Assembly: GCA_965652645.1 (NCBI GenBank)
Contig: CBFGXE010000011.1
Location: forward strand, 1 to 64,000
Length of the DNA: 64,000 nucleotides
DNA from: ZC4RG30 sp965652645
GTDB lineage: Bacteria > Pseudomonadota > Gammaproteobacteria > Steroidobacterales > Steroidobacteraceae
Direction: 5' to 3'
Position 1 is the stretch's first letter. Each line of letters starts with the position of its first letter. The notes under the pieces were generated by a model that was not told where the DNA came from, did no database searches, and worked only from the letters and a program-made list of their open reading frames with translations. This document shows, piece by piece, positions 30,438-39,483 of the stretch. A program made the position numbers and the translations under genes.

Positions 30438-31556
30438 TCAGGCACCCGCGCCGGGGCCGGACTGCGTCGCGGCCAGGTCGAGCTTGGGCAGCAGGCTGGT
30501 GTCGGTGACGTACTTCTGCAGCACGCGCTTGTCGTTGGCGAACAGGTAGGCGTGGTCCGGATCGATCTCCTTGGCCTGCACGGCGGCCAGCAGCGCCTGG
30601 TCGAGCAGCTGCATGCCGAACTCCTTGCCCATCTGGACCTGCGCCGGAATCTGGTGCGTCTGGTCGGTCTGGATGAGCTTGGCGATGGCCTTGGTCATCA
30701 CCATCACCTCGCAGACAGCCTTGCGGCCCTGGTTGTCCACCGTCTTGCACAGCACCTGCGTGACCACGGCCAGCAGGCTCTGCGACAGGAAGCTCTTGGT
30801 CTGCTCGCGCTCCTCGATGGGCAGGGCGTCGATGATGCGGTCGATGGTCTTCACCGCGCCCGTGGTGTGCAGCGTGCCCAGCACCAGGTGGCCGGTCTCG
30901 GCGGCGGTCATGGCCATCGAGATGGTCTCCGCGTCGCGCATCTCGCCGACCAGGATCACGTCCGGGTCCTCGCGCATCGCGGCGCGCACCCCTTCCGCGA
31001 AGGAGGGCAGGTGGGTGCCCAGCTCGCGCTGGATCACCTGGCAGTTCTTGCTCCGGTGCACGAACTCGATCGGGTCCTCGAGGCTGATGATGTTCAGCTT
31101 CCGGGTGCCGTTGAGGTAGTCGATCATCGCCGCCAGCGTGGTGGACTTGCCCGAGCCGGTGGCGCCGGTCACCAGGATCATGCCCTGGTGGTAGTCGCAG
31201 AGCTTCCTGACAATGGGCGGCAGGCCCAGCTTGTCGAGGGTGGGAATCTCGGTGGGGATGGTGCGGAACACCGCCCCGATGCCGGTTTCCTTGCGGAACA
31301 CATTGACGCGGAAACGCCCGCCGTCGGTGGAGACGTAGGAGAAGTCCACGTCGTTGCCCCGGGAGAAATGCTCCGCCTGGGAGGGCGTGAGGATCTCGGT
31401 GAGGTATCCCTCCAGCTCCGTGTCGCGCAGGTCCCTGAACTTGATGGGCACCAGGTCGCCGTACATGCGCAGCATCGGCGGCACGCCCACGGCCAGGTGG
31501 ATGTCGGAGCAGCCCTGCTGGGTGCCCAGTTTCAGGAACGCGTCTATGCGGGCCAT
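30438..31556 (-). CDS. pilT: PilT-family type IV pilus retraction ATPase (first paralogue)
   Basis: A 372-residue retraction ATPase that would power disassembly of type IV pili at the inner membrane. It carries CSDIHLAVGVPP, AVFRTIPTE, Walker A GATGSGKST, Asp box ISLEDPIEFVH, Walker B DPDVILVGEMRD and His box LGTLHTTGAVKT. The AIRNLIRE-type motif is degraded (AIAKLIQT), and a tail of ~35 residues extends past the usual end. It lies 15 bases downstream of the HEAT-repeat kinase gene and just upstream of a second PilT paralogue, all on one strand. No pilin or pilus assembly gene is in the window. Confidence 0.88.
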   Translation of the reverse strand: MARIDAFLKLGTQQGCSDIHLAVGVPPMLRMYGDLVPIKFRDLRDTELEGYLTEILTPSQAEHFSRGNDVDFSYVSTDGGRFRVNVFRKETGIGAVFRTIPTEIPTLDKLGLPPIVRKLCDYHQGMILVTGATGSGKSTTLAAMIDYLNGTRKLNIISLEDPIEFVHRSKNCQVIQRELGTHLPSFAEGVRAAMREDPDVILVGEMRDAETISMAMTAAETGHLVLGTLHTTGAVKTIDRIIDALPIEEREQTKSFLSQSLLAVVTQVLCKTVDNQGRKAVCEVMVMTKAIAKLIQTDQTHQIPAQVQMGKEFGMQLLDQALLAAVQAKEIDPDHAYLFANDKRVLQKYVTDTSLLPKLDLAATQSGPGAGA

Positions 31557-31571
31557 AAACGCCAGTTTACG

Positions 31572-33983
31572 TCATGCAAAGCGTTCGAGTGCTACCCGCA
31601 TCTCATCCATGGACTGGAAGCGCTTGGTCTTGTCCACCGCCATGGCCCTGGTGATCAGCTCGGCCAGCCCCGGCGGCAGCTTCGGGTTCAGCTCCTGCGG
31701 CGGCCGGGCCTTGCCCTGCACGTGCTGGTACATCACGGCCATGTGGTCGCCCCGGGCGTAGGGCGGCACGCCGGTGAACATCTCGTACATGATCACGCCC
31801 ACGGCATAGATGTCGGCCCGCTCGTCCACCTTGCGGCCCAGGATCTGCTCGGGCGCCATGTATTTCGGGGAGCCAATCACGTAGCCGGTCTTGGTGAGCT
31901 GGGTGTCGCCCTCGCGGTGCGCGGCAGCCACGCCGAAGTCCACGATCTTCAGCAGGCCCTCGTTGTTGATCAGCACGTTGGCCGGCTTCAGGTCGCGGTG
32001 GATGATGCCCACCTTGTGCGCCACGGCCATGCCGGTGCACATGTCGATGGCGTACTTGACCGCCTTCTTCGTCTCGATGGGCTGCTCGTTGACCACTTCC
32101 GCGCCCAGCGTGTGGGAGGGGAAGTACTCCATCGAGATGGCGTAATTGCCCTGGATCTGCAGGAAGTCGTAGATGCGGATGACGTTCTGGTGCGTGATCT
32201 TGCGCGAGTAGCGCAGCTCGTGCACGAAGCGCTTCATCATCTCCTCGTCCTCGGCCACGTTCGGGTTGAGGAACTTGAGGATGAGGCGGTCGTCCACCAC
32301 GGTGTCTTCCATCAGCAGCACGGTGCCGAAGGCGCCCTTGCCGATGCGCTCGATGAACCGGTAGCGGCCCTCGAGCATGTCGCCGTTCTTCAGGGTGGTG
32401 ATGTCGAGCTTGAGCTTGCCGGCGGCGGCCTGCTCCTCCACGTCGTGGAGCATGGGCTTCACGTCGGATTCTTCCATCGGCACCGAGCGGGCGAGGTCGG
32501 AGCCGGAGAGGGCGCGCGAGCCGCTCATCACCTGCGTGGCGCCGGTGCCCTCCATGCGCGAGGCCAGTTCGCGCAGGGCGGCCTGCGCCGCATCGGCGAC
32601 GCCCGGGTCGGGCACCTGCGTCTGGGCCTGCAGCTGCAGGCGCACGTGTTCGCAGCGTTTGTCGTCGGCGATGGCCGCCAGCGCGTGCATGGCCTCCACC
32701 CGCAGTTCCTTCTCGGGCCGCTGCAGCAGTGGCAGCAGCTGCTCCACGTTGCGGCCCTCGCCAAGCTTGCCGACGGCGCGCACGACCACGGGCAGCGAGC
32801 GCACCGGCGTCGTGCCCAGCATCTCCAGCAGGCGGGGCAGGGCGCGCTTGCTGCCGATGGCGGCCAGCGCGTCCACGGAGCGTTCGGACACCCACCAGTC
32901 CTTGTCGCGCGTGGCCTCGATCAGGTGGCTGATGGCCCGCTCGTCCTTGGTCTGGTTGAGGATCTCGATGGCGGCGCGGCGGATGTCCTCGTCCTTGTCG
33001 CGCGCCAGCTGCAGCACCGCGTCGATGACCTTCGGGCCACCGATCTTGCCCAGCGCGTCGCCGGCGCGGCTGCGCACCCACCAGTCATCGTCCTTGATGG
33101 CCTCGAGCAGGAACTTCACCGAGCGGGCGTCGCCGATCTCGTTGAGCACCTCCACCGCGGCGCGGCGGGCGTATTCGTTCTCGTCCTTGAGCACCGGGAT
33201 CAGGTGCTTGATGGTCTCCGGGTCGTTGGCGCGGATCAGCACGTCGATGGCGCGGTTCTGCACGTCGATTTCCGGGTCGCGCAGCAGCTGGCACACCGCT
33301 GCGGCGTCGACCGGTCCGTCCATGCGGGCCAGCGCGCCCAGCGCGGCGGCGCGGATCATCTTGTTGTTGTCGCGCAGCTGGCCCTGCAGCGCGCGCTTGA
33401 TCTCGGTGCGGTTGAACCTGGCGAGGATGTTGATGATGTGCATCCGCGCGATCGGGTCCTTGCCGTCGAGGCGCGACACCAGCTCGTTGGCGGTCTCCGG
33501 CGTGGCGATGTCGGAGATGATGCGGAACAGGGCGGCCTTCTCGTTGGGCTCCTGGTTGTAGGCGGCGGTGAGCAGCTCGCGCAGGCTGAAGCGGTCCTTG
33601 TGGGCCTGGATGGCCTCCAGCAGCGCCGCCTTGGGCACGTCCTTGTTGTTGAGGGCGTCAAGCAGCAGGTGCGGGGCGAAGTTGCGGGCCGAGGACAGCG
33701 CCCAGCCGATGCCCTGTGCGATGCGCGAGTTGCCGTCGCGCAGGCCCTGCACGTATTGCGGGAAGGTCTTGTTGCTGACCAGGTGCGACAGCACGTCGAC
33801 CAGGGCCACGGTGGCATTCTTGTCGGCGTCGCCCAGGGCGAGGATCACAGGTTCGATGGCGGCCGCGCCCACGCTCTTCAGGCGGGCCACCGACTTGAGG
33901 GTCTCTTCCCCCAGGGGCTTGTCGGTCGACTTGATCTGCGTGATCAGCCGGTCCGCGCGCAGATTCGAGAAGAAGCCGATCAC
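31572..33983 (-). CDS. HEAT-repeat protein with C-terminal eukaryotic-like Ser/Thr kinase domain
   Basis: A soluble protein of about 803 residues. Residues ~30-475 are a long run of HEAT/PBS-lyase-like helical repeats (for example DWWVRSRAGDALGKIGG and DWWVSERSVDALAAIGS). A Ser-rich linker (480-510) leads to a Hanks-type kinase at ~541-800: G-loop IGKGAFGTV, Lys570, catalytic HRDLKPANV (662-670), DFG (682-684) and MAPEQ. No membrane segment is seen. GTG 33983 is the chosen start (IGFFSNLRADRLITQ); TTG 34043 and others are possible and no site has an ideal ribosome binding site. It heads the run kinase-pilT-pilT-metG and may phosphorylate or scaffold the pilus retraction machinery; this is inference. 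Confidence 0.85.
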   Translation of the reverse strand: MIGFFSNLRADRLITQIKSTDKPLGEETLKSVARLKSVGAAAIEPVILALGDADKNATVALVDVLSHLVSNKTFPQYVQGLRDGNSRIAQGIGWALSSARNFAPHLLLDALNNKDVPKAALLEAIQAHKDRFSLRELLTAAYNQEPNEKAALFRIISDIATPETANELVSRLDGKDPIARMHIINILARFNRTEIKRALQGQLRDNNKMIRAAALGALARMDGPVDAAAVCQLLRDPEIDVQNRAIDVLIRANDPETIKHLIPVLKDENEYARRAAVEVLNEIGDARSVKFLLEAIKDDDWWVRSRAGDALGKIGGPKVIDAVLQLARDKDEDIRRAAIEILNQTKDERAISHLIEATRDKDWWVSERSVDALAAIGSKRALPRLLEMLGTTPVRSLPVVVRAVGKLGEGRNVEQLLPLLQRPEKELRVEAMHALAAIADDKRCEHVRLQLQAQTQVPDPGVADAAQAALRELASRMEGTGATQVMSGSRALSGSDLARSVPMEESDVKPMLHDVEEQAAAGKLKLDITTLKNGDMLEGRYRFIERIGKGAFGTVLLMEDTVVDDRLILKFLNPNVAEDEEMMKRFVHELRYSRKITHQNVIRIYDFLQIQGNYAISMEYFPSHTLGAEVVNEQPIETKKAVKYAIDMCTGMAVAHKVGIIHRDLKPANVLINNEGLLKIVDFGVAAAHREGDTQLTKTGYVIGSPKYMAPEQILGRKVDERADIYAVGVIMYEMFTGVPPYARGDHMAVMYQHVQGKARPPQELNPKLPPGLAELITRAMAVDKTKRFQSMDEMRVALERFA

Positions 33984-34051
33984 TGGCAGGGGCCGCAAAA
34001 TTCCTGTTGTTTTGAACCCCCGGAGTATGCCACAGGGCCCCAACGCGCCGG

Positions 34052-34078
34052 TTGCAATGCGGCGGTCACTGATAGAAT
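34052..34078 (+). promoter_or_regulatory. Candidate sigma-70 promoter for mrp-dcd
   Basis: TTGCAA (34052-34057) and TAGAAT (34073-34078) are separated by 15 bases; shifting the -35 one base left (GTTGCA) gives 16. A start near 34085 would leave a ~37-base leader before the mrp ATG at 34122. Judged by eye only. Confidence 0.4.
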
Positions 34079-34121
34079 TGCGAAAGACTTCCCAGCTTCC
34101 ATCCGGCGGAAAAAATTCCCC

Positions 34122-35216
34122 ATGACCGAATCCGAGCAGGCCGTACGCGATGCCCTGCTGCCCGTACGTGAACCGGCCACCGGCAGCACCCTTGCGGAAC
34201 TCAAGGCCATCCGCTCGCTGCAGCTGGACGCGGACACCCTGCGCCTGTCGCTGGTGCTGCCCGTTCCCGTGGGCGGCTACACCCCTGTCCTCCAGCCCCT
34301 GCTGGAAGGCGTGCTGCAGCGCACAGGAAGGCCGCCCAGGCTCGAACTGGAACTGGTGGCGGACATCCCCACCCAGGCCGTGCAGCGGCCCCTGAAGCCT
34401 CTGGCGGGCATACGCAACATCGTGGCTGTCGGGTCGGCGAAGGGCGGGGTTGGCAAGTCAACCGTGGCGGCCAACCTGGCCGCGGCCTGGGCGGCAATGG
34501 GGGCGCGGGTGGGCCTGCTCGATGCGGACATCTACGGCCCCAGCCAGCCGCTGCTCATGGGCGTGGCGGAGGGCACCAGGCCGGCCACCCGCGACCAACG
34601 CATCATTCCGGTGCAGGCCCACGGCCTGAAGCTGATGTCCATCGGCCTGCTGATCGATGCCGCGCAACCTGCCATCTGGCGCGGCCCCATGGTCACCCAG
34701 GCCCTCACGCAGCTGCTCACCGGCACGGAGTGGGGGGAGCTGGATTACCTGGTGCTCGACCTGCCGCCGGGCACCGGCGACCTGCAGCTCACGCTGGCGC
34801 AGAAGGTGCCGGTGGCCGGCGCCGTGATCGTGACCACGCCGCAGGAGATCGCCGTGGCCGATGCCCGCAAGGGGCTGCGCATGTTCGAGAAGGTGTCCGT
34901 GGGCGTGCTGGGCGTGGTGGAGAACATGGCCACGCATGTGTGCACGAACTGCGGCCACGAAGATGCCATCTTCGGCAGTGGCGGCGGCGAGGCGCTGGCC
35001 GCCGAGTGCGGCGTGGCGCTGCTGGGCCGGCTGCCGCTGGACACCCGCATCCGCGAGGAATCCGGGACCGGCAGGCCCACCGTGCTGGCCGCGCCGGATT
35101 CCGCGCGCGGCCGCGCCTATGTCGAACTGGCACGTCGCACCGCCGGGGTGCTGGCCGCCAGGCCGCGCGATCGCAGCGGCACATTCCCCGGCGTCGTCGT
35201 CGAGAGAGCTTCATGA
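34122..35216 (+). CDS. mrp: Mrp/ApbC-type iron-sulphur cluster carrier ATPase
   Basis: A 364-residue P-loop protein of the Mrp/NBP35 family, which carries 4Fe-4S clusters to target enzymes. An N-terminal MIP18/DUF59-like domain (about 1-90) precedes the deviant Walker A GSAKGGVGKST, the switch region LDADIYGPSQP, DLPPGTGD and the C-terminal cysteine pair VCTNCGHED that binds the cluster. ATG 34122 was chosen because MTESEQAVRDALLPV is a typical N-terminus; the frame continues open for nearly 4 kb upstream, but that part is antisense to pilus and kinase genes. It overlaps dcd by an ATGA. Confidence 0.93.
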   Translation: MTESEQAVRDALLPVREPATGSTLAELKAIRSLQLDADTLRLSLVLPVPVGGYTPVLQPLLEGVLQRTGRPPRLELELVADIPTQAVQRPLKPLAGIRNIVAVGSAKGGVGKSTVAANLAAAWAAMGARVGLLDADIYGPSQPLLMGVAEGTRPATRDQRIIPVQAHGLKLMSIGLLIDAAQPAIWRGPMVTQALTQLLTGTEWGELDYLVLDLPPGTGDLQLTLAQKVPVAGAVIVTTPQEIAVADARKGLRMFEKVSVGVLGVVENMATHVCTNCGHEDAIFGSGGGEALAAECGVALLGRLPLDTRIREESGTGRPTVLAAPDSARGRAYVELARRTAGVLAARPRDRSGTFPGVVVERAS

Positions 35217-35779
35217 GCATCAAGTCCGACCACTGGATCCGCCGCATGGCGGAATCCCATCGCATGATCGAACCCTTCGAGGCCGGCCAGGTGCGCGAGT
35301 CCGGCGGGGCGCGCATCGTCTCCTACGGCACCTCCAGCTACGGCTACGACGTGCGCTGCGCGCGCGAGTTCAAGGTGTTCACCAACATCAACAGCACCAT
35401 CGTCGACCCGAAGAAGTTCGACCCGCAGAGCTTCGTCGACGTGGAATCCGACGTGTGCATCATCCCGCCGAACTCCTTCGCGCTGGCGCGCACGGTGGAG
35501 TACTTCCGCATCCCCCGCAATGTGCTGGTGGTGTGCCTGGGCAAGTCCACCTACGCCCGCTGCGGCATCATCGTGAACGTCACGCCGCTGGAGCCGGAGT
35601 GGGAGGGGCACGTGACGCTGGAGTTCTCGAACACCACGCCGCTGCCGGCCAAGGTGTACGCCAACGAGGGCGTGGCGCAGATGCTGTTCTTCGAGTCCGA
35701 CGAGGTGTGCGCCACGTCCTACCGCGATCGCGGCGGAAAATACCAGGGCCAGGTGGGCGTGACGCTGCCGAAGGCCTGA
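35213..35779 (+). CDS. dcd: dCTP deaminase
   Basis: A 188-residue enzyme that deaminates dCTP to dUTP for dTTP synthesis. Key segments: SYGTSSYGYDVRCA, SFALARTVEYFRIPRNV, CLGKSTYARCGIIVNVTPLEP with the conserved Ser/Arg, then EFSNTTPLPAKVYANEGVAQ containing the catalytic glutamate. Length and sequence are standard. Translationally coupled to mrp by ATGA and convergent with the DUF3108 gene six bases away. Confidence 0.96.
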   Translation: MSIKSDHWIRRMAESHRMIEPFEAGQVRESGGARIVSYGTSSYGYDVRCAREFKVFTNINSTIVDPKKFDPQSFVDVESDVCIIPPNSFALARTVEYFRIPRNVLVVCLGKSTYARCGIIVNVTPLEPEWEGHVTLEFSNTTPLPAKVYANEGVAQMLFFESDEVCATSYRDRGGKYQGQVGVTLPKA

Positions 35780-35785
35780 GGCGGC

Positions 35786-36469
35786 TCAGCGCTCCAGCGC
35801 GGTGAGGGTCATCGACCACTCGACGTCGCGCCCGTTGCGCCGCTCCACCTTCAGCGGCATGTAGCCGAGTTCCGGCGCGCACCAGAAAAGGGTGGCCTTG
35901 CGCGAGCCGGGGCGGCGGCTGCTGAAGATATCGGCGCGATGCTTGCCGGCCACCGAGTCGATGAGCTCGCTGCCTTCCACCGCATAGAGGTAGTCCTTGA
36001 TGCGGTCCTCGTCCACGAGCACGAAGCGCGCGGGCATGCGCTCGGAAAGCAGTTCCTGCATCAGGGCCACCTGCACCGACAGGGTATCCAGCAGGCCCGG
36101 CTGGATGGGCAGGTCCACCCGCTTGCGATTGACGGTGCCGGTGACGCGGCCGCCCTGCCAGTCGAAGGTCAGCGACTGGGAGTTCTCGTCGGAGGTGAAT
36201 GACTCGGGCACCACCCGGCCATCGACGATGCGGAACACGCTCTTCGACGCCTGATTGGAGGGAATGGCGAGGCGGAACAGGCCGCGCGACTGGATGCGTG
36301 ATTCATAGGACCAGCGCCCGCCGTCCAGCTTCTGCAGCTGGAGGTGGCCGGTGCCCGCGGACATGCCGTTCCAGCGGATGGCGTAGGTGGCCTTGAACGG
36401 GGCCAGGTCGGCAGCGGCGGCGAGGCCGGGCAGCAGCAGGGCGAGCAGCAGGGCGGCGATGCGCAGCAT
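35786..36469 (-). CDS. Exported DUF3108 family protein
   Basis: A 227-residue protein with a signal peptide (MLRIAALLLALLLPGLAAA, cleavage after about residue 20) and a DUF3108 beta-rich domain (FKATYAIRWNGMSAGTG ... LGYMPLKVERR). Function unknown; the family is periplasmic and frequently follows purN in this group of bacteria. ATG 36469 overlaps the purN stop as TGATG, which fixes the start and indicates coupling. Confidence 0.85.
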   Translation of the reverse strand: MLRIAALLLALLLPGLAAAADLAPFKATYAIRWNGMSAGTGHLQLQKLDGGRWSYESRIQSRGLFRLAIPSNQASKSVFRIVDGRVVPESFTSDENSQSLTFDWQGGRVTGTVNRKRVDLPIQPGLLDTLSVQVALMQELLSERMPARFVLVDEDRIKDYLYAVEGSELIDSVAGKHRADIFSSRRPGSRKATLFWCAPELGYMPLKVERRNGRDVEWSMTLTALER

Positions 36470-37143
36470 CACGCGATCCTCACCGGCTGCGCCAGCGGGG
36501 CGCCATCCAGCGTGGGGTTGCCCCCGTTCCACTGCAGTCGTCCACTGGCCAGCCATGCGGTCACCATGGGATAGAGGATGTGTTCACGAGCATGAACCCG
36601 GGCTGAAAGGGTGGCAACCGTGTCGCCCGGGAGCACCGGCACGGGGCCTTGCGCGACCAGCGGGCCGCCGTCCAGCTCCGGCGTGACGAAATGCACGCTG
36701 GCGCCGTGTTCGGCGTCGCCAGCGGCCAGCGCGCGCGCATGGGTATCAAGGCCCTTGTGCCTGGGCAGCAGCGAAGGGTGGATGTTGAGCATGCGTCCGC
36801 GGTAGCGGTCGACGAGGGGCGCGGACAGCACGCGCATGAAGCCGGCGAGGATGACGTAGTCGGCGCCACTGGATTCGATCTCGCGTTCCACCACGGCCTC
36901 GAAGGCCTGCCGGTCCGGCCGCCCGTCGCGCAGCAGGGCGCGGCGATCCACCACCACGGCAGGCAGTCCCAGCTCGCGCGCGCGCTCCAGTCCGGCGGCC
37001 TCGGGAACATCGGAGAGCACCAGCGTGATGCGCGCGGGAATCCGTCCCTCGCGGCAGGCGCGGGCAATGGCCACCATGTTGCTGCCGCCGCCGGAGATCA
37101 GCACCGCCAGCCGCGGCAGGGGATCAGTCCTCGATGACGACAC
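36469..37143 (-). CDS. purN: Phosphoribosylglycinamide formyltransferase 1
   Basis: A 224-residue enzyme that formylates glycinamide ribonucleotide with 10-formyl-THF in purine synthesis. The phosphate loop LISGGGSNMVAI, the catalytic asparagine and histidine in NIHPSLLPRHKG and the aspartate in TPELDGGPL are all present. The GTG at 37143 gives MSSSRTDPLPRLAVLISGGG and overlaps the purM end by 20 bases. It is the middle gene of purM-purN-DUF3108. Confidence 0.94.
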   Translation of the reverse strand: MSSSRTDPLPRLAVLISGGGSNMVAIARACREGRIPARITLVLSDVPEAAGLERARELGLPAVVVDRRALLRDGRPDRQAFEAVVEREIESSGADYVILAGFMRVLSAPLVDRYRGRMLNIHPSLLPRHKGLDTHARALAAGDAEHGASVHFVTPELDGGPLVAQGPVPVLPGDTVATLSARVHAREHILYPMVTAWLASGRLQWNGGNPTLDGAPLAQPVRIA

Positions 37144-38155
37144 CGGCGTTTCCGGTGCGGATCTCGCCGATCAGCGAGGCCTGCTCGCCGGCGTCGCGCA
37201 GCAGTGCCAGGGCTTCATCCGCATGGGCGGCGGGCACCACGGCCACCATGCCGATGCCGCAGTTGAAGGTGCGGTACATCTCCGCGGGCGTGATGCGGCC
37301 GGTCGTGGCCAGCCAGTCGAACACCGGGTCGCGATGCCAGCCCGGGCGTTGCAGCCTGGCTTCCAGGCCATCCGGCAGCACGCGCGGGATGTTGTCGGTG
37401 AGGCCGCCGCCGGTGATGTGCGCAAAGGCCGAGACGGGCAGGGCGGCTGCCAGCTTCAGCATGCTCTTCACGTAGATGCGGGTGGGCTCGAGCAGGCGGT
37501 CGAACAGCGGCCGGCCTTCCAGCTGCGTGCCCGCATCGGCCCCGGCCACGGCGATGAGCTTGCGCACCAGGGAAAAGCCGTTGGAGTGCACGCCGGAGGA
37601 AGCCATGCCGATGATGGCGTCACCGGCCTTCACGCGCGTTCCGTCCAGCACCTGGCTGCGCTCCACCACGCCGACGCAGAAGCCGGCCAGGTCGTAATCG
37701 CCGCCGTGGTACATGCCGGGCATCTCGGCGGTTTCGCCGCCCACCAGCGCGCACCCGGCCTGCAGGCATCCTTCCGCGATGCCGGCGACGACCTTCTCGG
37801 CCACGTCCACCGACAGCTTGCCCGTGGCGTAGTAGTCGAGGAAAAACAGCGGCTCGGCGCCCTGCACGGCCACGTCGTTCACGCACATGGCCACCAGGTC
37901 GATGCCGATGCGCTCGTGGCGGTTGGTGTCGATGGCCAGGCGCAGCTTGGTGCCCACGCCGTCGGTGCCGGAGACCAGCACCGGCTCGCGGTAGCGTTGC
38001 GGCAGGGAGACCAGTGCGCCGAAACCGCCGACGCCGGCCAGCACCTCCGGTCGCAGGGTTCGTTTGACGACGGGCTTGATGCGCTCGACCAGCTCGTCTC
38101 CGGCGTCGATGTCGACGCCCGCGTCGCGGTAGCTGATGCCGCTTGTTGGCTGCAT
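37124..38155 (-). CDS. purM: Phosphoribosylformylglycinamidine cyclo-ligase
   Basis: A 343-residue AIR synthetase, catalysing the ATP-dependent ring closure of FGAM in purine synthesis. Recognisable segments are SYRDAGVDIDAGDELV at the N-terminus, VSGTDGVGTKL, VNDVAVQGAEPLFFLDYYATGKL, GGETAEMPGMYH, GMASSGVHSNGFSLVR and HITGGGLTDNIPRVLP. ATG 38155 follows AGGA at good spacing. It is the first gene of its operon and divergent from a CDP-alcohol phosphatidyltransferase gene. Confidence 0.96.
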   Translation of the reverse strand: MQPTSGISYRDAGVDIDAGDELVERIKPVVKRTLRPEVLAGVGGFGALVSLPQRYREPVLVSGTDGVGTKLRLAIDTNRHERIGIDLVAMCVNDVAVQGAEPLFFLDYYATGKLSVDVAEKVVAGIAEGCLQAGCALVGGETAEMPGMYHGGDYDLAGFCVGVVERSQVLDGTRVKAGDAIIGMASSGVHSNGFSLVRKLIAVAGADAGTQLEGRPLFDRLLEPTRIYVKSMLKLAAALPVSAFAHITGGGLTDNIPRVLPDGLEARLQRPGWHRDPVFDWLATTGRITPAEMYRTFNCGIGMVAVVPAAHADEALALLRDAGEQASLIGEIRTGNAGVVIED

Positions 38156-38183
38156 GGTTCGTCCTGGGGAAAGCTTTGCGATA

Positions 38184-38191
38184 TTGTATAG
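38184..38191. promoter_or_regulatory. AT-rich -10-like palindromic element between purM and the phosphatidyltransferase gene
   Basis: The only AT-rich stretch in the 69-base divergent gap reads ATTGTATA on the plus strand and TATACAAT on the minus strand. On the minus strand it is a good -10 for purM with a ~22-base leader. No good -35 is visible at 16-18 bases. Confidence 0.3.
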
Positions 38192-38224
38192 GACTTTTCG
38201 CCGTGCCCTGGCCGCGCCCACGCC

Positions 38225-38773
38225 ATGCGCCACCTGCCCAACATCCTCTGTTTCTTCCGCATTGCGCTGATCCCGCCCCTGGTGCTGGCCATGCTCCGCG
38301 GCGAGCAGGCCGGCATCCTGGTGCTGTTCACGCTGGCGGCGGTTTCCGACGGACTGGACGGCTACCTGGCCAAGCGCTTCGGCTGGACCTCCGACCTGGG
38401 CCGCTTCCTGGATCCCGCCGCCGACAAGCTGCTCTTGATGTCCGTGTTCATCACCGCGGCCTGGCTGGACATTGCGCCCTGGTGGGTGGCGGCCGTGGCC
38501 ATCGCGCGCGATGTCACCATCGGGGTCGGGGCGCTGATCTTCCGCCTCTGGTTCGGGCCGCTGCATGGCCGGCCCACCGCTATCAGCAAGGTGAACACCG
38601 CGATGCAGATGGCCTACCTGCTGGCCCTGATCCTGGCCAGCGCCAGCGGGTTTCCGCCGCGCGGCCTGATCGAGGTGCTGGCCGCGGTGGTGGTGCTGAC
38701 CACCCTGGTGAGCGGCGTCGACTACGTGGGCCGCTTCCTGCAGCGCGCCTTCGCGCGGATCGCCGCCACGTGA
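38225..38773 (+). CDS. CDP-alcohol phosphatidyltransferase (PgsA-like)
   Basis: A 182-residue membrane enzyme with about five transmembrane segments and the complete CDP-alcohol phosphotransferase signature, read as DGLDGYLAKRF...G..LDPAADK (about residues 43-68). Such enzymes join a CDP-diacylglycerol to an alcohol such as glycerol-3-phosphate, or transfer similar groups; which alcohol cannot be read off. The start LPNILCFFRIALIPP resembles PgsA. GTGA overlap with hda. Confidence 0.85.
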   Translation: MRHLPNILCFFRIALIPPLVLAMLRGEQAGILVLFTLAAVSDGLDGYLAKRFGWTSDLGRFLDPAADKLLLMSVFITAAWLDIAPWWVAAVAIARDVTIGVGALIFRLWFGPLHGRPTAISKVNTAMQMAYLLALILASASGFPPRGLIEVLAAVVVLTTLVSGVDYVGRFLQRAFARIAAT

Positions 38774-39450
38774 GGCAGTTACCCCTGGGCGTGCGGTTGC
38801 AGGATCGCGCGCTCTTCGAGAGTTTCCTCACCGGCGCCAATGGCCAGGCGCTGGCGGCGTCGCAGGCGCTGGCTGCCGGCACTGATTCCCTGCTCTACCT
38901 GCACGGCATCGAGGCGTCCGGCAAGTCGCACCTGCTGCAGGCCATGTGCGCCGCCTGCGCCGGCGCAGCCTACCTGCCGCTGCGCACGTTGCGCGCGCTG
39001 GCGCCGGAGGCACTGGAAGGGCTGGCCGGCCTGCCGCTGCTGGCCATCGATGATCCGGAGGCCATCGCCGGCGAGATGCTCTGGGAGCAGCAGTTGTTCT
39101 CGCTGTACAACGAATGCATGGCTGCCGGCACGCGCATCGCCGTGGCGGCGCGCATGCCGGCGGTGGACCTGCCGCTGGTGCTGCCGGACCTCCGGTCCCG
39201 CCTGGCCGCCATGCCGCACTTCGCGCTGCGGCCGCTGGATGAGGCCCAGCAGCGCAGTGCCCTGCTGGCGCGCGCCGCGGCGCGCGGCATCCAGCTGCCC
39301 GAGGATGCCGTGCACTACCTGCAACGGCGCTTCGCGCGGGACATGGCCAGCCTGTCGCAGATCCTGGAGCGGCTGGATGCGGCCTCGCTGGAGGCGAAGC
39401 GGCCGCTGACGCTGCCCTTCATCCGCAGCGTGCTGGGAGATGCCCCCTGA
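38770..39450 (+). CDS. hda: DnaA regulatory inactivator Hda
   Basis: A 226-residue AAA+ protein related to the ATPase part of DnaA; with the loaded sliding clamp it stimulates ATP hydrolysis by DnaA after initiation. The N-terminal clamp-binding motif is QLPLGVRL, Walker A is IEASGKSHLLQA and Walker B-like is LLAIDDPEAI. The start is GTG 38770, which overlaps the previous stop as GTGA and gives MRQLPLGVRLQD, the expected N-terminus; the frame upstream of this is out of register with the phosphatidyltransferase and not coding. Confidence 0.93.
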   Translation: MRQLPLGVRLQDRALFESFLTGANGQALAASQALAAGTDSLLYLHGIEASGKSHLLQAMCAACAGAAYLPLRTLRALAPEALEGLAGLPLLAIDDPEAIAGEMLWEQQLFSLYNECMAAGTRIAVAARMPAVDLPLVLPDLRSRLAAMPHFALRPLDEAQQRSALLARAAARGIQLPEDAVHYLQRRFARDMASLSQILERLDAASLEAKRPLTLPFIRSVLGDAP

Positions 39451-39456
39451 GGGGCA
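39441..39456 (+). terminator. Hairpin containing the hda stop codon in its loop
   Basis: TGCCCC (39441-39446) pairs with GGGGCA (39451-39456) around a CTGA loop that includes the hda stop. G-rich sequence follows instead of a T-run. It sits between the convergent hda and wrbA-like genes. Confidence 0.3.
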
Positions 39457-39483
39457 GGGGGCGCGCCGGGATGCGGACGCGCG

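Noticed and set aside
30234..34121. Open plus-strand frame of about 1,300 codons antisense to both PilT genes and the kinase, continuous with mrp
   Set aside because: Its translation is low-complexity (His/Gln/Val/Leu-rich) without domains, and the minus-strand genes are clear. It is an effect of high GC; only 34122-35216 is the mrp gene.
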